Below are positions 8,267-17,365 of a stretch of 64,000 nt of DNA, piece after piece (positions within the stretch are counted from its first letter, which is position 1; every line of letters starts with the position of its first letter). The notes under the pieces were generated by a model. The model worked only from the letters and a program-made list of their open reading frames with translations. It made no database searches and was not told the origin of the DNA. Position numbers and translations under genes: made by a program. Where the stretch lies: contig NZ_FQXM01000004.1 in NCBI RefSeq assembly GCF_900129965.1, positions 1-64,000 of the forward strand, given 5' to 3'. Origin of the DNA: Clostridium grantii DSM 8605 (GTDB lineage: Bacteria; Bacillota; Clostridia; Clostridiales; Clostridiaceae).

Positions 8267-9520
8267 TCAATGATTATTATTTTCTTCAACATTAAAATCC
8301 ACACATAAAATATAGTCTATTTCATTCTCAGCAGTTAAGATTTTTGAAAATGTAGTACAAAGTTTTCCAGTTGCGATAGAAAGGTAAGGTTCAGATTGAT
8401 AAACCCCATTATTATCTATAGTACTATAATAATAATGTTTTGTAGAATTATCTGCTCCTTTTTTAGCGGGATTAAATATAGGATGTTTAAGATTCTTCAT
8501 TTTATCATTTATACCTATGGTTTTGCTTATTTGAATGCCGTTTTTATCAATAATATAACTGCATTGAATGCATTGCGATTTATTAACAATAGAAACTAGT
8601 TCATTTTCAAAATAATCTTCTGAGATTTTTACTAGTTTTTCACTAATATCATCAAAAATAATTAGATATTCTTTATTTCTGGTATGAATATTATTTAAGT
8701 GCTTCATATTATATTTTCTAAAAGAAGTTCTTAATTTCTTCACTTTTTCTTTTATGCTTATTTCAACCAGTGGGTTGATTAAATCTGGTCTTGAAAAATA
8801 AAACCCTTGAATTATATTTCCACCTATTTGCAAAGTTTTTAATGCCTCAGCTTCACTTTCTACACCTTCTATAATAACAATAGCGCCTATTTTATTAGAA
8901 AGATTTATAAGTGATTTTACCACCTCTTGATTATAATAGTTCATATGAATATTACGAATTAAGGACATATCAATTTTAATAATATCCGGCGAAGTAACAG
9001 ATAATCTATTTAAATTTGAAAATCCTGACCCAATGTCATCAAGAGCTATTAAAAATCCATACTCCCGATATTTTTTTATAAACTTCTCAAGGATATTTAA
9101 ATCATCACATTGAGATTCATTAATTTCTATAACTATATTGGATGGGTCTATATTATTTTTTCTCACACTCTCGTACAAATAGTTTGAACCTACTACTTCT
9201 TCTAAAATAGATGTATCCAAGTTAATAAAAAGCAATAAGTCTTTGTTTTTTTCATAGTGATATGAAAACGTCTTTAAAGCTATTTCCCTGCAGACTCTAT
9301 CCAATTCTAATGAAAGGTTTTCTTTTTTAGCTTCATCAAAAAGTAAAAGAGGTGGTATCTCTTCCCCAGTTACTTCATGAAGCCCTCTCGCTAACGCTTC
9401 AAAACCCATTACTGAATTGCTTGAAACGGAAATAATTGGTTGGAATAAGGTTTTTATTAATTTCTTGGATACCAAAGTTTTTATATCAAAGGTATTTTCC
9501 TTTGTTGGTGTATTTTTCAT
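8267..9520 (-). CDS. YkuI-like EAL-domain protein (cyclic-di-GMP phosphodiesterase family)
   Basis: Protein of 417 residues with an N-terminal EAL domain (about 15-255) and a C-terminal PAS-like domain (about 260-405), the architecture of B. subtilis YkuI (about 407 residues). Catalytic and metal motifs are present: FEALARG, INLDTS, IVIEINESQ, LDDIGSGFSNL, IIKIDMSLI, IIEGVESEAE and IIQGFYFSRP. The usual DDFG is DDIG here. The C-terminal half (YLIIFDDISEKLVKISEDYF, then DKNGIQISKTIG) resembles the YkuI_C sensor fold. It probably hydrolyses or senses cyclic di-GMP. It stands alone downstream of a broken response-regulator gene. Confidence 0.87.
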   Translation of the reverse strand: MKNTPTKENTFDIKTLVSKKLIKTLFQPIISVSSNSVMGFEALARGLHEVTGEEIPPLLLFDEAKKENLSLELDRVCREIALKTFSYHYEKNKDLLLFINLDTSILEEVVGSNYLYESVRKNNIDPSNIVIEINESQCDDLNILEKFIKKYREYGFLIALDDIGSGFSNLNRLSVTSPDIIKIDMSLIRNIHMNYYNQEVVKSLINLSNKIGAIVIIEGVESEAEALKTLQIGGNIIQGFYFSRPDLINPLVEISIKEKVKKLRTSFRKYNMKHLNNIHTRNKEYLIIFDDISEKLVKISEDYFENELVSIVNKSQCIQCSYIIDKNGIQISKTIGINDKMKNLKHPIFNPAKKGADNSTKHYYYSTIDNNGVYQSEPYLSIATGKLCTTFSKILTAENEIDYILCVDFNVEENNNH

Positions 9521-9656
9521 ATTGTTCTCCTAAGTATGCTTAAGTAATTTTTATCATAAAATCCACACTAAAATTTGTTTAATGATAAATTTAATATATA
9601 TACCAATGTGCTCTTATCATTTTAACACAAAAATATTGTTATTTATAATAATTTAT

Positions 9657-9845
9657 TTAATTAACATCACAATAAAAGGAAATAACCCCTTTTAAGGGTT
9701 TATTATTCTTACAAAATTCTATAGCATCTTGTCCATTTTTTGCTGTGCCAATAACCTGCATGTTATCTTCTAAATCAATAATAGTTTTAAGTCCATCTCT
9801 CATTAAAGTTTGATCATCCACTATTAATACTTTAATGTTATCCAT
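9657..9845 (-). pseudogene. Truncated NarL-type response regulator (receiver start only)
   Basis: The 62-residue frame begins as a NarL/FixJ-family receiver (IKVLIVDDQTLMRDGLKTII, then GTAKNGQDAIEFCKNNKP). It then leaves the family just before the phosphorylation Asp and ends after the unrelated tail LKGVISFYCDVN. An intact regulator would be about 210-220 residues with a C-terminal HTH, and no such sequence follows before the next gene. The odd tail runs through an AACCC/GGGTT hairpin followed by a T-rich run, as if a deletion joined the receiver to the old terminator. It has a GGGGG ribosome binding site and lies directly after its likely partner kinase. Confidence 0.75.
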
Positions 9846-9860
9846 AAAAAAACCCCCTTT

Positions 9861-9950
9861 TATGGCTTCGCCATATTATAGGCCGGTAGCCTATGGTGGC
9901 AGACAATCTGCCATGGTATGGCTTTTGCCATATGGTAGCCCTTTGGGCTA
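9861..9950. repeat. Array of five short perfect hairpins between kinase and regulator
   Basis: Five consecutive perfect inverted repeats with 2-3-base spacers: TATGGC-ttc-GCCATA (9861-9875), ATAGGC-cggta-GCCTAT (9878-9894), TGGCAGA-caa-TCTGCCA (9897-9913), TATGGC-tttt-GCCATA (9917-9932) and TAGCCC-ttt-GGGCTA (9936-9950). Arms are 6-7 bp and loops 3-5 bases. In the minus-strand transcript the last one contains the kinase TAG stop codon, and the first ends just before the GGGGG ribosome binding site of the truncated regulator. I know of no named element with this exact form. Confidence 0.9.
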
Positions 9951-11126
9951 TTGCGGTAAAGTGATATAGATCCCAAAGCCTTCTCCCTCTTTGGAATCCA
10001 CTTGAAACTCACCATTTATCTCTATTACTCTGTTTTTCATTGCTCTTAGCCCAAAACCTGGAGAAATCACAGGAGAACCCGTTCCATTATCCTCAAGGGA
10101 AAAACAAATTTGGGTCTCTTCCCTATATAATTTAAATAAAAAAGCAGTACTATTCCCATGGCGGATTCCATTAGATAATCCCTCCATAAGAGAAGAAAAA
10201 ATTACGGTCTCAGCTTTTTTATAAATTTGCATACTATTATCTATTTGAGTTTTGATAATAATGTCCGAATTTTTTTCTGTACTTTCAATAAAAGCTTCTA
10301 AAGATTCAAAGAAATCTAAAGCATCTTCTCCTTTTTCAATAACTCTCACAGAACTTCTTATTTCGTTTAATCCTTTTCTAACCTGACCTTGAGCTAAATT
10401 TAATTTTTCTATAGCTTTATCCATATTTTTATTCATTAATCTTTTAGATGCTTCTAATTCAACAAGCACTGTGGTCAAAGTATGTCCCACAGTATCATGA
10501 ATTTCCGCTGCTATTTTATTTCTTTCTTTAAGTGCAGTTACAACTTCAACTTTACTATAAGCTTCTTTTAAGTTTTTATACATATTCTCTTTTTCTAAAT
10601 TCTTAATAGTTATATCTTTTAAAGCTCTATCTATTATTTCATTTTGTTTGAATAGATATTTTATTAGAAAGAATATAATATAGATGATTGTATAAAGTAA
10701 ACATAGTAGAAGCATTGTTATTACTAGAAAAGGCATGTTCTCATTTAGCTTTATATATAAAATAATACAAGATATAATATATACATTAAAGGTTACCAAT
10801 AAAGATGCTTTCTTATTTAAATTTAAAGCTACATCTTCAACTATTAAACATAGCACTATAAATGATAAAAAATATACGTCATAATATTGTAAATAGAAAG
10901 TTATTAGTATTTCTAATACATAAGTTAATATAACACAAAAACTAAAACTAGCTCTTTTATCGTTATAAGCAAAATAAGTTTTAACTGTATATAAAGATAA
11001 AATAATTAGATATAAAAAGATTATAATGGTTGATTTATTAATATTTGATATGGCCGTAGCTATCATAATTATTGTAAGAAAAAAATAGTTGATTATTAAA
11101 ATCGAATTTCTAATTTTATTTTCCAT
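9948..11126 (-). CDS. Sensor histidine kinase, NarL-type (HisKA_3)
   Basis: Membrane kinase of 392 residues. Five or six hydrophobic segments fill residues about 8-165 with almost no extracytoplasmic loops, so it probably senses a membrane or intramembrane signal. A coiled linker leads to the HisKA_3 helix ALKERNKIAAEIHDTVGHTL carrying the phospho-accepting His. The HATPase domain follows, with LSNGIRHG as N-box, LEDNGTGSP as G1 and PGFGLRAMKNRV. This is the DesK/LiaS-type layout. Its cognate regulator gene directly downstream is truncated, so the kinase may be orphaned. The stop codon lies inside the last unit of the hairpin array. Confidence 0.9.
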   Translation of the reverse strand: MENKIRNSILIINYFFLTIIMIATAISNINKSTIIIFLYLIILSLYTVKTYFAYNDKRASFSFCVILTYVLEILITFYLQYYDVYFLSFIVLCLIVEDVALNLNKKASLLVTFNVYIISCIILYIKLNENMPFLVITMLLLCLLYTIIYIIFFLIKYLFKQNEIIDRALKDITIKNLEKENMYKNLKEAYSKVEVVTALKERNKIAAEIHDTVGHTLTTVLVELEASKRLMNKNMDKAIEKLNLAQGQVRKGLNEIRSSVRVIEKGEDALDFFESLEAFIESTEKNSDIIIKTQIDNSMQIYKKAETVIFSSLMEGLSNGIRHGNSTAFLFKLYREETQICFSLEDNGTGSPVISPGFGLRAMKNRVIEINGEFQVDSKEGEGFGIYITLPQ

Positions 11127-11179
11127 AATCCGTCCTTAAGTACTGAATATTTAAATAATATATGCCTTAGCTATTTTAA

Positions 11180-11575
11180 CTATATCTCCAAGTTACTATT
11201 ATACTTTAAAATGTGTGCTATAAGTTCTTCATGTTTAGGTTCCTTATATCTATGAGAAATCCTATTTCTAATAAGTCTCGATTTTTCAAGAAAAATATAT
11301 GTTTCTTCTTCTATAATTCCGCTTTCTTTTAGTATATCTAAGCTATCATGTAGCGTTATTCCTATCCTATACTTCTTTATCTCTTTAAGCAATATAGAAC
11401 AAAAATCCTCTAATATAGTATGAAAGCTACCAAATAATTGTCTTAAACTTGATTTTGATAATTTAATAATTAACTTATCATCTTTTCTATTCTCTAATAT
11501 TTCAACGCACTCATTTATATCCTCGATACATTCTTGCATATCTTCAATTATTTTCATAAGTCTTTCTTGATTCAT
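11180..11575 (-). CDS. hepT: HepT-like toxin (HEPN RNase fold)
   Basis: A 131-residue helical HEPN-domain protein. It carries the exact RX4HXY motif as R103-N-R-I-S-H108-R-Y110, which in characterised HepT toxins forms the RNase site and whose tyrosine is AMPylated by the antitoxin. Its start overlaps the stop of the nucleotidyltransferase gene by four bases (ATGA), the standard arrangement of mntA-hepT operons. Length and helix pattern fit the HepT family. RNase activity in this copy is inferred from the intact motif. Confidence 0.88.
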   Translation of the reverse strand: MNQERLMKIIEDMQECIEDINECVEILENRKDDKLIIKLSKSSLRQLFGSFHTILEDFCSILLKEIKKYRIGITLHDSLDILKESGIIEEETYIFLEKSRLIRNRISHRYKEPKHEELIAHILKYNSNLEI

Positions 11576-11991
11576 GATAGAACATCCACCTTTCTAAAAT
11601 GTATAAAGTTCTCATTTTCTTTATATGTCTTATCAGTTTCATTATATAATACATCTAAAGATTCTCTATTATCTTTAGTATAAAGAACCTTCCCTTTATT
11701 CAAAATGTTTATCTTTAGAAATAAATCTAGCCCTTCACTTCTCAAATCTAAAACATCTATCTCTCTATTCAAAAGATTCTGCAAGAATAATTCTATATCT
11801 AAAATATTATCCAGTTCAATTTCATCATGGGATAATATGGCTATATCAACATCTGACTCTACATTAAATTCATTGCTTATTATACTTCCGAAGATAATCA
11901 TGGTAGTTATATTGTATTTATTTGCAAAATCCATTACCTCTTTAGATTCTAATCTTTCTATTATTTCCTCTCTATCTAAAACTTTTTCCAT
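11572..11991 (-). CDS. mntA: MntA-like nucleotidyltransferase antitoxin
   Basis: A minimal nucleotidyltransferase of 139 residues. The defining GSX10DXD motif is exact: G35-S36, ten residues, then D47-V-D49, with a later acidic strand REIDVLDL that supplies the third carboxylate. MntA proteins transfer AMP to the HepT tyrosine and so neutralise the toxin. The C-terminal part (KNILNKGKVLYTKD) is also typical. It is translated first and overlaps hepT by four bases. The pair sits between two signalling loci with no other mobile genes, so its role (defence or plasmid-like addiction) is not evident. Confidence 0.88.
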   Translation of the reverse strand: MEKVLDREEIIERLESKEVMDFANKYNITTMIIFGSIISNEFNVESDVDIAILSHDEIELDNILDIELFLQNLLNREIDVLDLRSEGLDLFLKINILNKGKVLYTKDNRESLDVLYNETDKTYKENENFIHFRKVDVLS

Positions 11992-12027
11992 TTACTAATC
12001 ACCTACTCTATAAATTAATTTAGCAAA

Positions 12028-12070
12028 TAAAAAACAAGTCCAAATTATACTACATAATGACTTGTTTTTT
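12028..12070. terminator. Bidirectional-looking terminator downstream of the kinase at 12164
   Basis: AAAAAACAAGTC pairs perfectly with GACTTGTTTTTT over 12 bp. The T-run on the minus strand fits termination of the six-gene operon that ends at 12164, isolating mntA-hepT. Confidence 0.85.
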
Positions 12071-12163
12071 AATTTCTTATATACTAATTATACCCATATT
12101 CAATTATTGTATCAATAACTATCTATCAATCTAAAAAATAATTAGCAAATCATAACTAAACTT

Positions 12164-13063
12164 TTAAATGCACCAATAAATTATTATACTTAGCTTCCCA
12201 TCTTTCAAATTCGCCTCTACTTTGTTTCCCAGCTTTTCAACTAATGTTTTTACAATATATAATCCAAGTCCTGTGTTTTCATCATTTCTCGTAGGATTTT
12301 TAGTATAAAAGCTATTAAATATCAGTTCAATATCTTCCTCATTTAAATTTGAAGTAGCATTAGTAAATTGAGAAATAATAGTATTTCCATCCTTTTTAAG
12401 CTCTATATAAACTTCTTGTTCACCATGCTTTATTATATTATTTAGTAGATTTGAAAATATTCTCGAAACTGAACTTTCATCACTTATTATATTAGGCAAA
12501 TCTTCCTCAATATAAATATTAGGCTCTATTCCCTTTTCCTTAAATTCATTAAAAAAAGAAACTAAGTTTTCCGAAAGTAAGGTTGTTAAATTCAAAGACT
12601 TTAAATTTAATTTATTTTCATTTGATTGAATCCTAGATAAATCATAAAAACTATTTATTAAATTTTGTAGAACTTTAGTTCTTTTAGTTATAATATCGAA
12701 ATATTCTTTCTTTTCTTCACCTGATAAATCTTCTTCTCTTAAAAGTTCTAAGTAGCCCATTATAGAGGTTAATGGAGTTCTTAAATCATGTGATATATTT
12801 GCTATTCTACCTCTTAATTCCTTCTCATCATTTATAATTTTTATATTCTTTATATTACACAAATCATATGACTTATTAATTTGTAAAGCTAAATCATCCA
12901 AGGTCTTATCCAAAGAGCTAACTTTAATACTAGTAAAGTCTCCCTTACTACTTTTTATTTGGCTGGTTATATATTTAATATCCTTCTTCAACAACCTAAT
13001 ATAGGTGAGCAAAACAATAATACCTATTATTAATAATACTACTACTAAAACAAACCAAAGCAT
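12164..13063 (-). CDS. Sensor histidine kinase (OmpR-family partner), single N-terminal TM
   Basis: About 299 residues with one N-terminal membrane helix (WFVLVVVLLIIGIIVLLTYI) and no extracellular domain. The HisKA helix is ELRGRIANISHDLRTPLTSIMGYLELL with the phospho-His. HATPase boxes are FSNLLNNIIKH (N), and the tail ENTGLGLYIVKTLVEKLG (G2); G1 is degenerate. The ATG at 13063 has a GGGGTGAG site and is preferred over the upstream GTG. It is the last gene of the operon that begins with the response regulator at 18213 and contains two ABC/permease pairs. Such kinases often sense flux through the linked transporter; that is inference here. Confidence 0.88.
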   Translation of the reverse strand: MLWFVLVVVLLIIGIIVLLTYIRLLKKDIKYITSQIKSSKGDFTSIKVSSLDKTLDDLALQINKSYDLCNIKNIKIINDEKELRGRIANISHDLRTPLTSIMGYLELLREEDLSGEEKKEYFDIITKRTKVLQNLINSFYDLSRIQSNENKLNLKSLNLTTLLSENLVSFFNEFKEKGIEPNIYIEEDLPNIISDESSVSRIFSNLLNNIIKHGEQEVYIELKKDGNTIISQFTNATSNLNEEDIELIFNSFYTKNPTRNDENTGLGLYIVKTLVEKLGNKVEANLKDGKLSIIIYWCI

Positions 13064-13119
13064 TTTACTCACCCCATTTACAAATAAATTTCTAATACAA
13101 AATCACTGAATTTCTAAAA

Positions 13120-14799
13120 TTACTCAATATCAACAAATTTTTCAGCAAAAATATTATTTATTATGAACAGCAATAATATTGTAACAGCAGTAAAAATCAC
13201 TGTAAGAATACTATAAATTAATAAGAAAGAATTAAATATCTTCCACATAAAAAACACTAGTAAACCTAAAATCACAATATAAGCAATCCCTATTAACATA
13301 GAAAAAAGTACATTCATATTTTGTTTCACTGCCTTTTGAGGATTATCCCACTTTAATACTGGTCGCAATAAGTCGATAAGTAATCCTACTAAAAAAATTG
13401 GCAAGCTACCTAATATTCCGAAAAACAAACTTATGAAAATCGTATCTACTCTTAATGAAATTAAAAAGCTCATTCCAATTATTGAAAAAAGAATTCCTAC
13501 TACTTGAAGAACTGAACTAGTTAAAATTCGTCCTTTAATTTGATCCATAGGTTTTACTGGAGCCAATCTACTAATCCAAAAGTTTTTACCTTCTCTTGAG
13601 AATGTGGTGGAGGCTGTTGGGTTAGTTGCCGCTATAAATATAAAAAATCCAATTACCACAAGGTTTATAATACCATAAGATTCTTTATAAACTTTAGTAA
13701 TCCCTTCAACTGCCATATCACCCGAAAGAATAGGCATTACAATTAATATAACTGGCATTAAAATTACCATAGCTACACAGTTAAGTATATATGGTGGAGT
13801 TCTCAGTATAAGTTTCATATCTAACATAAAAACTGCTATACTAGGATGAGATTTTTTTCTCAATTTATCTTTCAAGTCACTAGAAGATAATTTTTTAGCT
13901 CCACTAGTTCTCTCCTGTCCCCCTAGAATTCCTGCTAAATATATTTTTTCACCTAAAATAATAGTTGCCCATAGAAATATTAAAGAGATTAGCACCCCAA
14001 CTATGAAATAAATCATACTTGAAACACTTTTTATTACTAAAGCTTTTGTAACAATTATACTTAATGGAAATGCTTTGCCTACCATATTAACCAAATTCAT
14101 ATTATCCTGAAACATTTGGGCTAAATACTGTTGTTCTTCTCCAACGGGGATATTATTTGCACCTTTTGATATAAACATTTGCACCACTAAGATTATAGCT
14201 AACAAACCAAACATAGATATTGTTCTAATTAAATCTTTCTTACCTTTAATATTTGTTGTTTTCATTAATAACATTATTAAAATAGTTGAAATACTTAATG
14301 GAGCTATAGGTAGTAAAATTAAGAAAATTATAGAATATACTATAAAAACTAACCCTTTTCCTTCATTTGTAGCAAAAGTAACTAATATAGGTATAATAAA
14401 AGGCAGCACATATAGGTATTGAGTAATTACCATTCCTATAAATTTAGATAATATTATATTCTTAGGTTTTATAGGCAAAGGAAGTAATACATTTATATCT
14501 GTTGAAAAATAATAAACTGACATAGCTTGTATTATACTAAAAACTAAAATCATTAAGGAAGTTGCACTAAAAGCTAGTGTAATCATGGAATTAGTTTGAT
14601 TTATCATTTTAAGACCTAAATACATAGTGTCTATTAAAGCTAAATATAACATATATGCAGGAATTAAACTTCCAATAAGAACGATAAACAATATTGGTTT
14701 CCACAAATCTTTCTTTTGTTTAAACATTTTATATTTCATATCAGAAAATCCAAAAGTTGAATTTAAATGAATTTTAGTTAATGACATTAATTCCTTCAT
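13120..14799 (-). CDS. ABC-2 type exporter permease, large form
   Basis: Integral membrane protein of 559 residues with about twelve hydrophobic segments. It has the ABC-2 permease features VLLPLPIKPKNIILSKFIGM (residue about 100) and, later, FSREGKNFWISRLAPVKPMDQIKGRIL, which is characteristic of the long bacterial exporter permeases paired with one ATPase. Its start overlaps the ATPase stop by four bases (ATGA), so the two are translationally coupled and should form one transporter. The substrate is unknown; context (two-component system, second ABC pair) is like antimicrobial-peptide or cell-envelope stress operons. Confidence 0.8.
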   Translation of the reverse strand: MKELMSLTKIHLNSTFGFSDMKYKMFKQKKDLWKPILFIVLIGSLIPAYMLYLALIDTMYLGLKMINQTNSMITLAFSATSLMILVFSIIQAMSVYYFSTDINVLLPLPIKPKNIILSKFIGMVITQYLYVLPFIIPILVTFATNEGKGLVFIVYSIIFLILLPIAPLSISTILIMLLMKTTNIKGKKDLIRTISMFGLLAIILVVQMFISKGANNIPVGEEQQYLAQMFQDNMNLVNMVGKAFPLSIIVTKALVIKSVSSMIYFIVGVLISLIFLWATIILGEKIYLAGILGGQERTSGAKKLSSSDLKDKLRKKSHPSIAVFMLDMKLILRTPPYILNCVAMVILMPVILIVMPILSGDMAVEGITKVYKESYGIINLVVIGFFIFIAATNPTASTTFSREGKNFWISRLAPVKPMDQIKGRILTSSVLQVVGILFSIIGMSFLISLRVDTIFISLFFGILGSLPIFLVGLLIDLLRPVLKWDNPQKAVKQNMNVLFSMLIGIAYIVILGLLVFFMWKIFNSFLLIYSILTVIFTAVTILLLFIINNIFAEKFVDIE

Positions 14800-15521
14800 G
14801 ATTCCGTCAACTCCAAGAATATATTTTCTAAGGATTGCTCATTTCCATATAAATCCCTAATTTCATCCATAGTACCAACAGCTATAATTTTACCTTTGTT
14901 TATTATAGCTATTCTATCACAAATCTTTTCTGCCACTTCTAATACATGAGTTGAAAAGAAAACACTTTTACCTTCATTACAATGCTCTCTCATAATCTCT
15001 TTTAATTGAAAAGAAGATTTAGGGTCCAATCCAACCATAGGTTCATCTAGTATAAATACATCTGGTTCATGTATGAGTGCCCCAATTAAAACAATCTTTT
15101 GCTGCATTCCGTGAGAATAGCTACCTATAGGATCATTTACTACCTCTTTTAATCCAAAAATCTCTAAATATTTATTAATTCTTTCAAGCTTTTGATTCCC
15201 ATCAACGCCATAAACATCAGCTATAAAATTTAGATATTCAATTCCTTTAATTCGCTCATATACCTCTGGATTATCTGGCACATAACTTATCTGTTTTTTT
15301 GCTTTGATAATCTCTTTTTGATTATCAATATTGTTTATTAGAATTTTACCTTCATCAGGTTTAAGTAATCCCACAATCATTTTAATTGTGGTGGTTTTTC
15401 CTGCTCCATTAGGTCCTAAAAATCCAAAGATTTCTCCTGGTTTCACATGAAAATTTACATTATCAACTGCTTTAATTTTCCCTTTATTATAGGATTTACT
15501 TAAATTTTCAATTTTTAACAT
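14796..15521 (-). CDS. ABC transporter ATP-binding protein
   Basis: A 241-residue nucleotide-binding domain. Walker A is GPNGAGKTT, the Q-loop follows in KKQISYVPDNPEVYERIKG, the signature is SYSHGMQQK, Walker B is VFILDEPMVGLD and the H-loop is STHVLEVAE. A GAAGGTGATTTC site precedes the ATG. It overlaps and pairs with the 559-residue permease downstream. Sequence type is the ABC-2 drug/antibiotic exporter group (CcmA/NatA-like). Confidence 0.92.
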   Translation of the reverse strand: MLKIENLSKSYNKGKIKAVDNVNFHVKPGEIFGFLGPNGAGKTTTIKMIVGLLKPDEGKILINNIDNQKEIIKAKKQISYVPDNPEVYERIKGIEYLNFIADVYGVDGNQKLERINKYLEIFGLKEVVNDPIGSYSHGMQQKIVLIGALIHEPDVFILDEPMVGLDPKSSFQLKEIMREHCNEGKSVFFSTHVLEVAEKICDRIAIINKGKIIAVGTMDEIRDLYGNEQSLENIFLELTES

Positions 15522-15549
15522 GAAATCACCTTCATTCTTTATATTAGTA

Positions 15550-16449
15550 TTATTTTATATCCTGTTTCTTAAACAAAGTTATTCCAATCAATAAACTTAT
15601 TATAATTGTGGCAATGGAAATTGTTACCGCTTTTATTATATCATTATTTGAGGCATATATGGCAGTAGCTAATGCATAATTATAAGATACTGTACTTTCA
15701 TATACTTTATCAAATAAAGTATACTTTCCATACAAAAATGATACAATAGTTGGTAACAGAACAAATATACTTATCCCAATACCAATAGTTGAGCCATTAC
15801 TTTTAAGAATAGATGCTAGCAACATTAAAAGTGAAACCATAGCCATAACTGAAACCGAAGCCCCTGCAAATATCAAAATAATATAAATCACTTCGTTAAT
15901 ATCAAAAGCTTTCCCCCATGGAAAAAACAACAAACTAGGAAGACATGTAAAAATCACAATTATACCCATTAATATCATTCCGCCAATGGAAGCTACTAAG
16001 AATTTAGCTATATAATAATCTTCTCTTTTTTTTCCATAGGCTATCATATTCTTTATTGTACCCGAAGAATATTCTTTAGCTATTAAAGCTGCTATTAATA
16101 TTGAAAGTAGTATTTCCATTAATCCTTGACCAAATGCAGAATGAAAAATTTCTTTACCTTTAGGGCTAAAAAGGTTTTCGAATTGTGAACTACTTCCAAT
16201 ACGACCTGGTTGAACTATTACCTTTTCATCAGAAGACTTAACTTCAGTAGCTAGTTTTATCTGCTCTATAGCCTCGTCTTTTTCAGCTTCTGTCATATTG
16301 GTTAAACTACTTCTAATAAAATCTTCAGATGAAACTATATTTGTCATTCCAAAATTAAAAATTCCTAGTGCAAAAGCTACTATACAAAGCACTATAAAAG
16401 TTTTATTTTTAAATAGTTTAAATATTTCAGCTTTTAATAATCTACTCAT
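15550..16449 (-). CDS. ABC-2 family permease (BcrB/lantibiotic-immunity type)
   Basis: About 299 residues with six predicted membrane helices. After the first helix (near residue 15-35) there is a large extracytoplasmic loop of about 75 residues, then helices from GLMEILLSILIAALIAKEYSSGTIKNM onward. This layout matches BcrB/NatB-type permeases. The ATG at 16449 has GGGGGTGGAAGGC just upstream; the ORF can be extended to a TTG but without a better site. The gene overlaps the stop of the upstream ATPase by eight bases, indicating a dedicated pair. Substrate unknown; peptide antibiotic export is a common role of this type. Confidence 0.8.
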   Translation of the reverse strand: MSRLLKAEIFKLFKNKTFIVLCIVAFALGIFNFGMTNIVSSEDFIRSSLTNMTEAEKDEAIEQIKLATEVKSSDEKVIVQPGRIGSSSQFENLFSPKGKEIFHSAFGQGLMEILLSILIAALIAKEYSSGTIKNMIAYGKKREDYYIAKFLVASIGGMILMGIIVIFTCLPSLLFFPWGKAFDINEVIYIILIFAGASVSVMAMVSLLMLLASILKSNGSTIGIGISIFVLLPTIVSFLYGKYTLFDKVYESTVSYNYALATAIYASNNDIIKAVTISIATIIISLLIGITLFKKQDIK

Positions 16450-17365
16450 GCCTTCCACCCCCAACTACTTTTATAAAGTATTCTTCCAAATTCTGACCTT
16501 TTAAAAGTATTTTATCTACCTCTATGCTCTTTGAAGATAGTAAAGTGTTTATTTTGCCAACCTTATCTAAATGGCTGTATACTTTTATAAGGTTACCTGG
16601 CAATACCTCGTAATCGAAGATTTCAAGTTCTTGTTCCAGAATTACTACGGCTTTATTTGCATCATTAGTGTTTATCTCTATATATTGTCTACATTTTTCT
16701 TTTAATTCTTTTGAGGAGAATTCTTCTATTAACTTTCCATCATTTATTATTCCGTAGTTAGTTGCAAGCTCGGAAAGTTCTCCCAAAATATGGCTGGATA
16801 TAAGAATAGTAACTTGCTTTTCTTTATTTATTTTTTTTAAAAGTTCTCTTATTTCAACGATACTCATAGGATCTAACCCATTTATAGGTTCATCTAACAT
16901 AAGGAATTTAGGATTTCCAAGTAAAGCATTAGCAATACCAAGACGTTGCTTCATACCTAAAGAGAAGTTTTTAACTTTCTTTTTCCCTGTATCCTTTAAA
17001 CCCACTAGTCCTAATACTTCTTCAATACATTCTTTACCTGCAATATTTCTAACCAATCTAGACACTTCTAAATTTTCTCTTGCAGTCATTCCACCATAAA
17101 AAGCTGGAGTTTCAATTAAACTTCCAATAAATCCTCTTCCCAAATCAAGTTTTTTAGCGTCTGTTTCTCCAAACAACTGAATTTCTCCAGAGTCTTTACT
17201 AACAAGTCCAGTAATCATTCTAAACAAAGTAGTTTTTCCTGCTCCATTTTGCCCTATAAGACCATAAATCTGGCCTTTTTTAATATTCATACTTACATTG
17301 TTACAAGCATAAGAATTTTTATATTTTTTTGATAAATTATAAGTTTTTAAAACTGTATCGCTCAT
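16442..17365 (-). CDS. ABC transporter ATP-binding protein (BcrA-type)
   Basis: ATPase of 307 residues. Walker A is GQNGAGKTTL, the signature FSLGMKQRLG and Walker B FLMLDEPINGLD, with an SSHILGELSE H-loop. The C-terminal extension of about 90 residues is typical of BcrA/lantibiotic-immunity ATPases, which run near 300 residues. An AAGGAG site precedes the ATG. It is the second gene of the operon, after the response regulator, and pairs with the permease that overlaps its end. Confidence 0.9.
   Translation of the reverse strand: MSDTVLKTYNLSKKYKNSYACNNVSMNIKKGQIYGLIGQNGAGKTTLFRMITGLVSKDSGEIQLFGETDAKKLDLGRGFIGSLIETPAFYGGMTARENLEVSRLVRNIAGKECIEEVLGLVGLKDTGKKKVKNFSLGMKQRLGIANALLGNPKFLMLDEPINGLDPMSIVEIRELLKKINKEKQVTILISSHILGELSELATNYGIINDGKLIEEFSSKELKEKCRQYIEINTNDANKAVVILEQELEIFDYEVLPGNLIKVYSHLDKVGKINTLLSSKSIEVDKILLKGQNLEEYFIKVVGGGRHE

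Noticed and set aside
9861..9950. The hairpin cluster as a CRISPR array.
   Set aside because: Units are only 15-17 bp, differ in sequence, are themselves palindromic and are separated by 2-3 bases instead of spacers. No cas genes are present.
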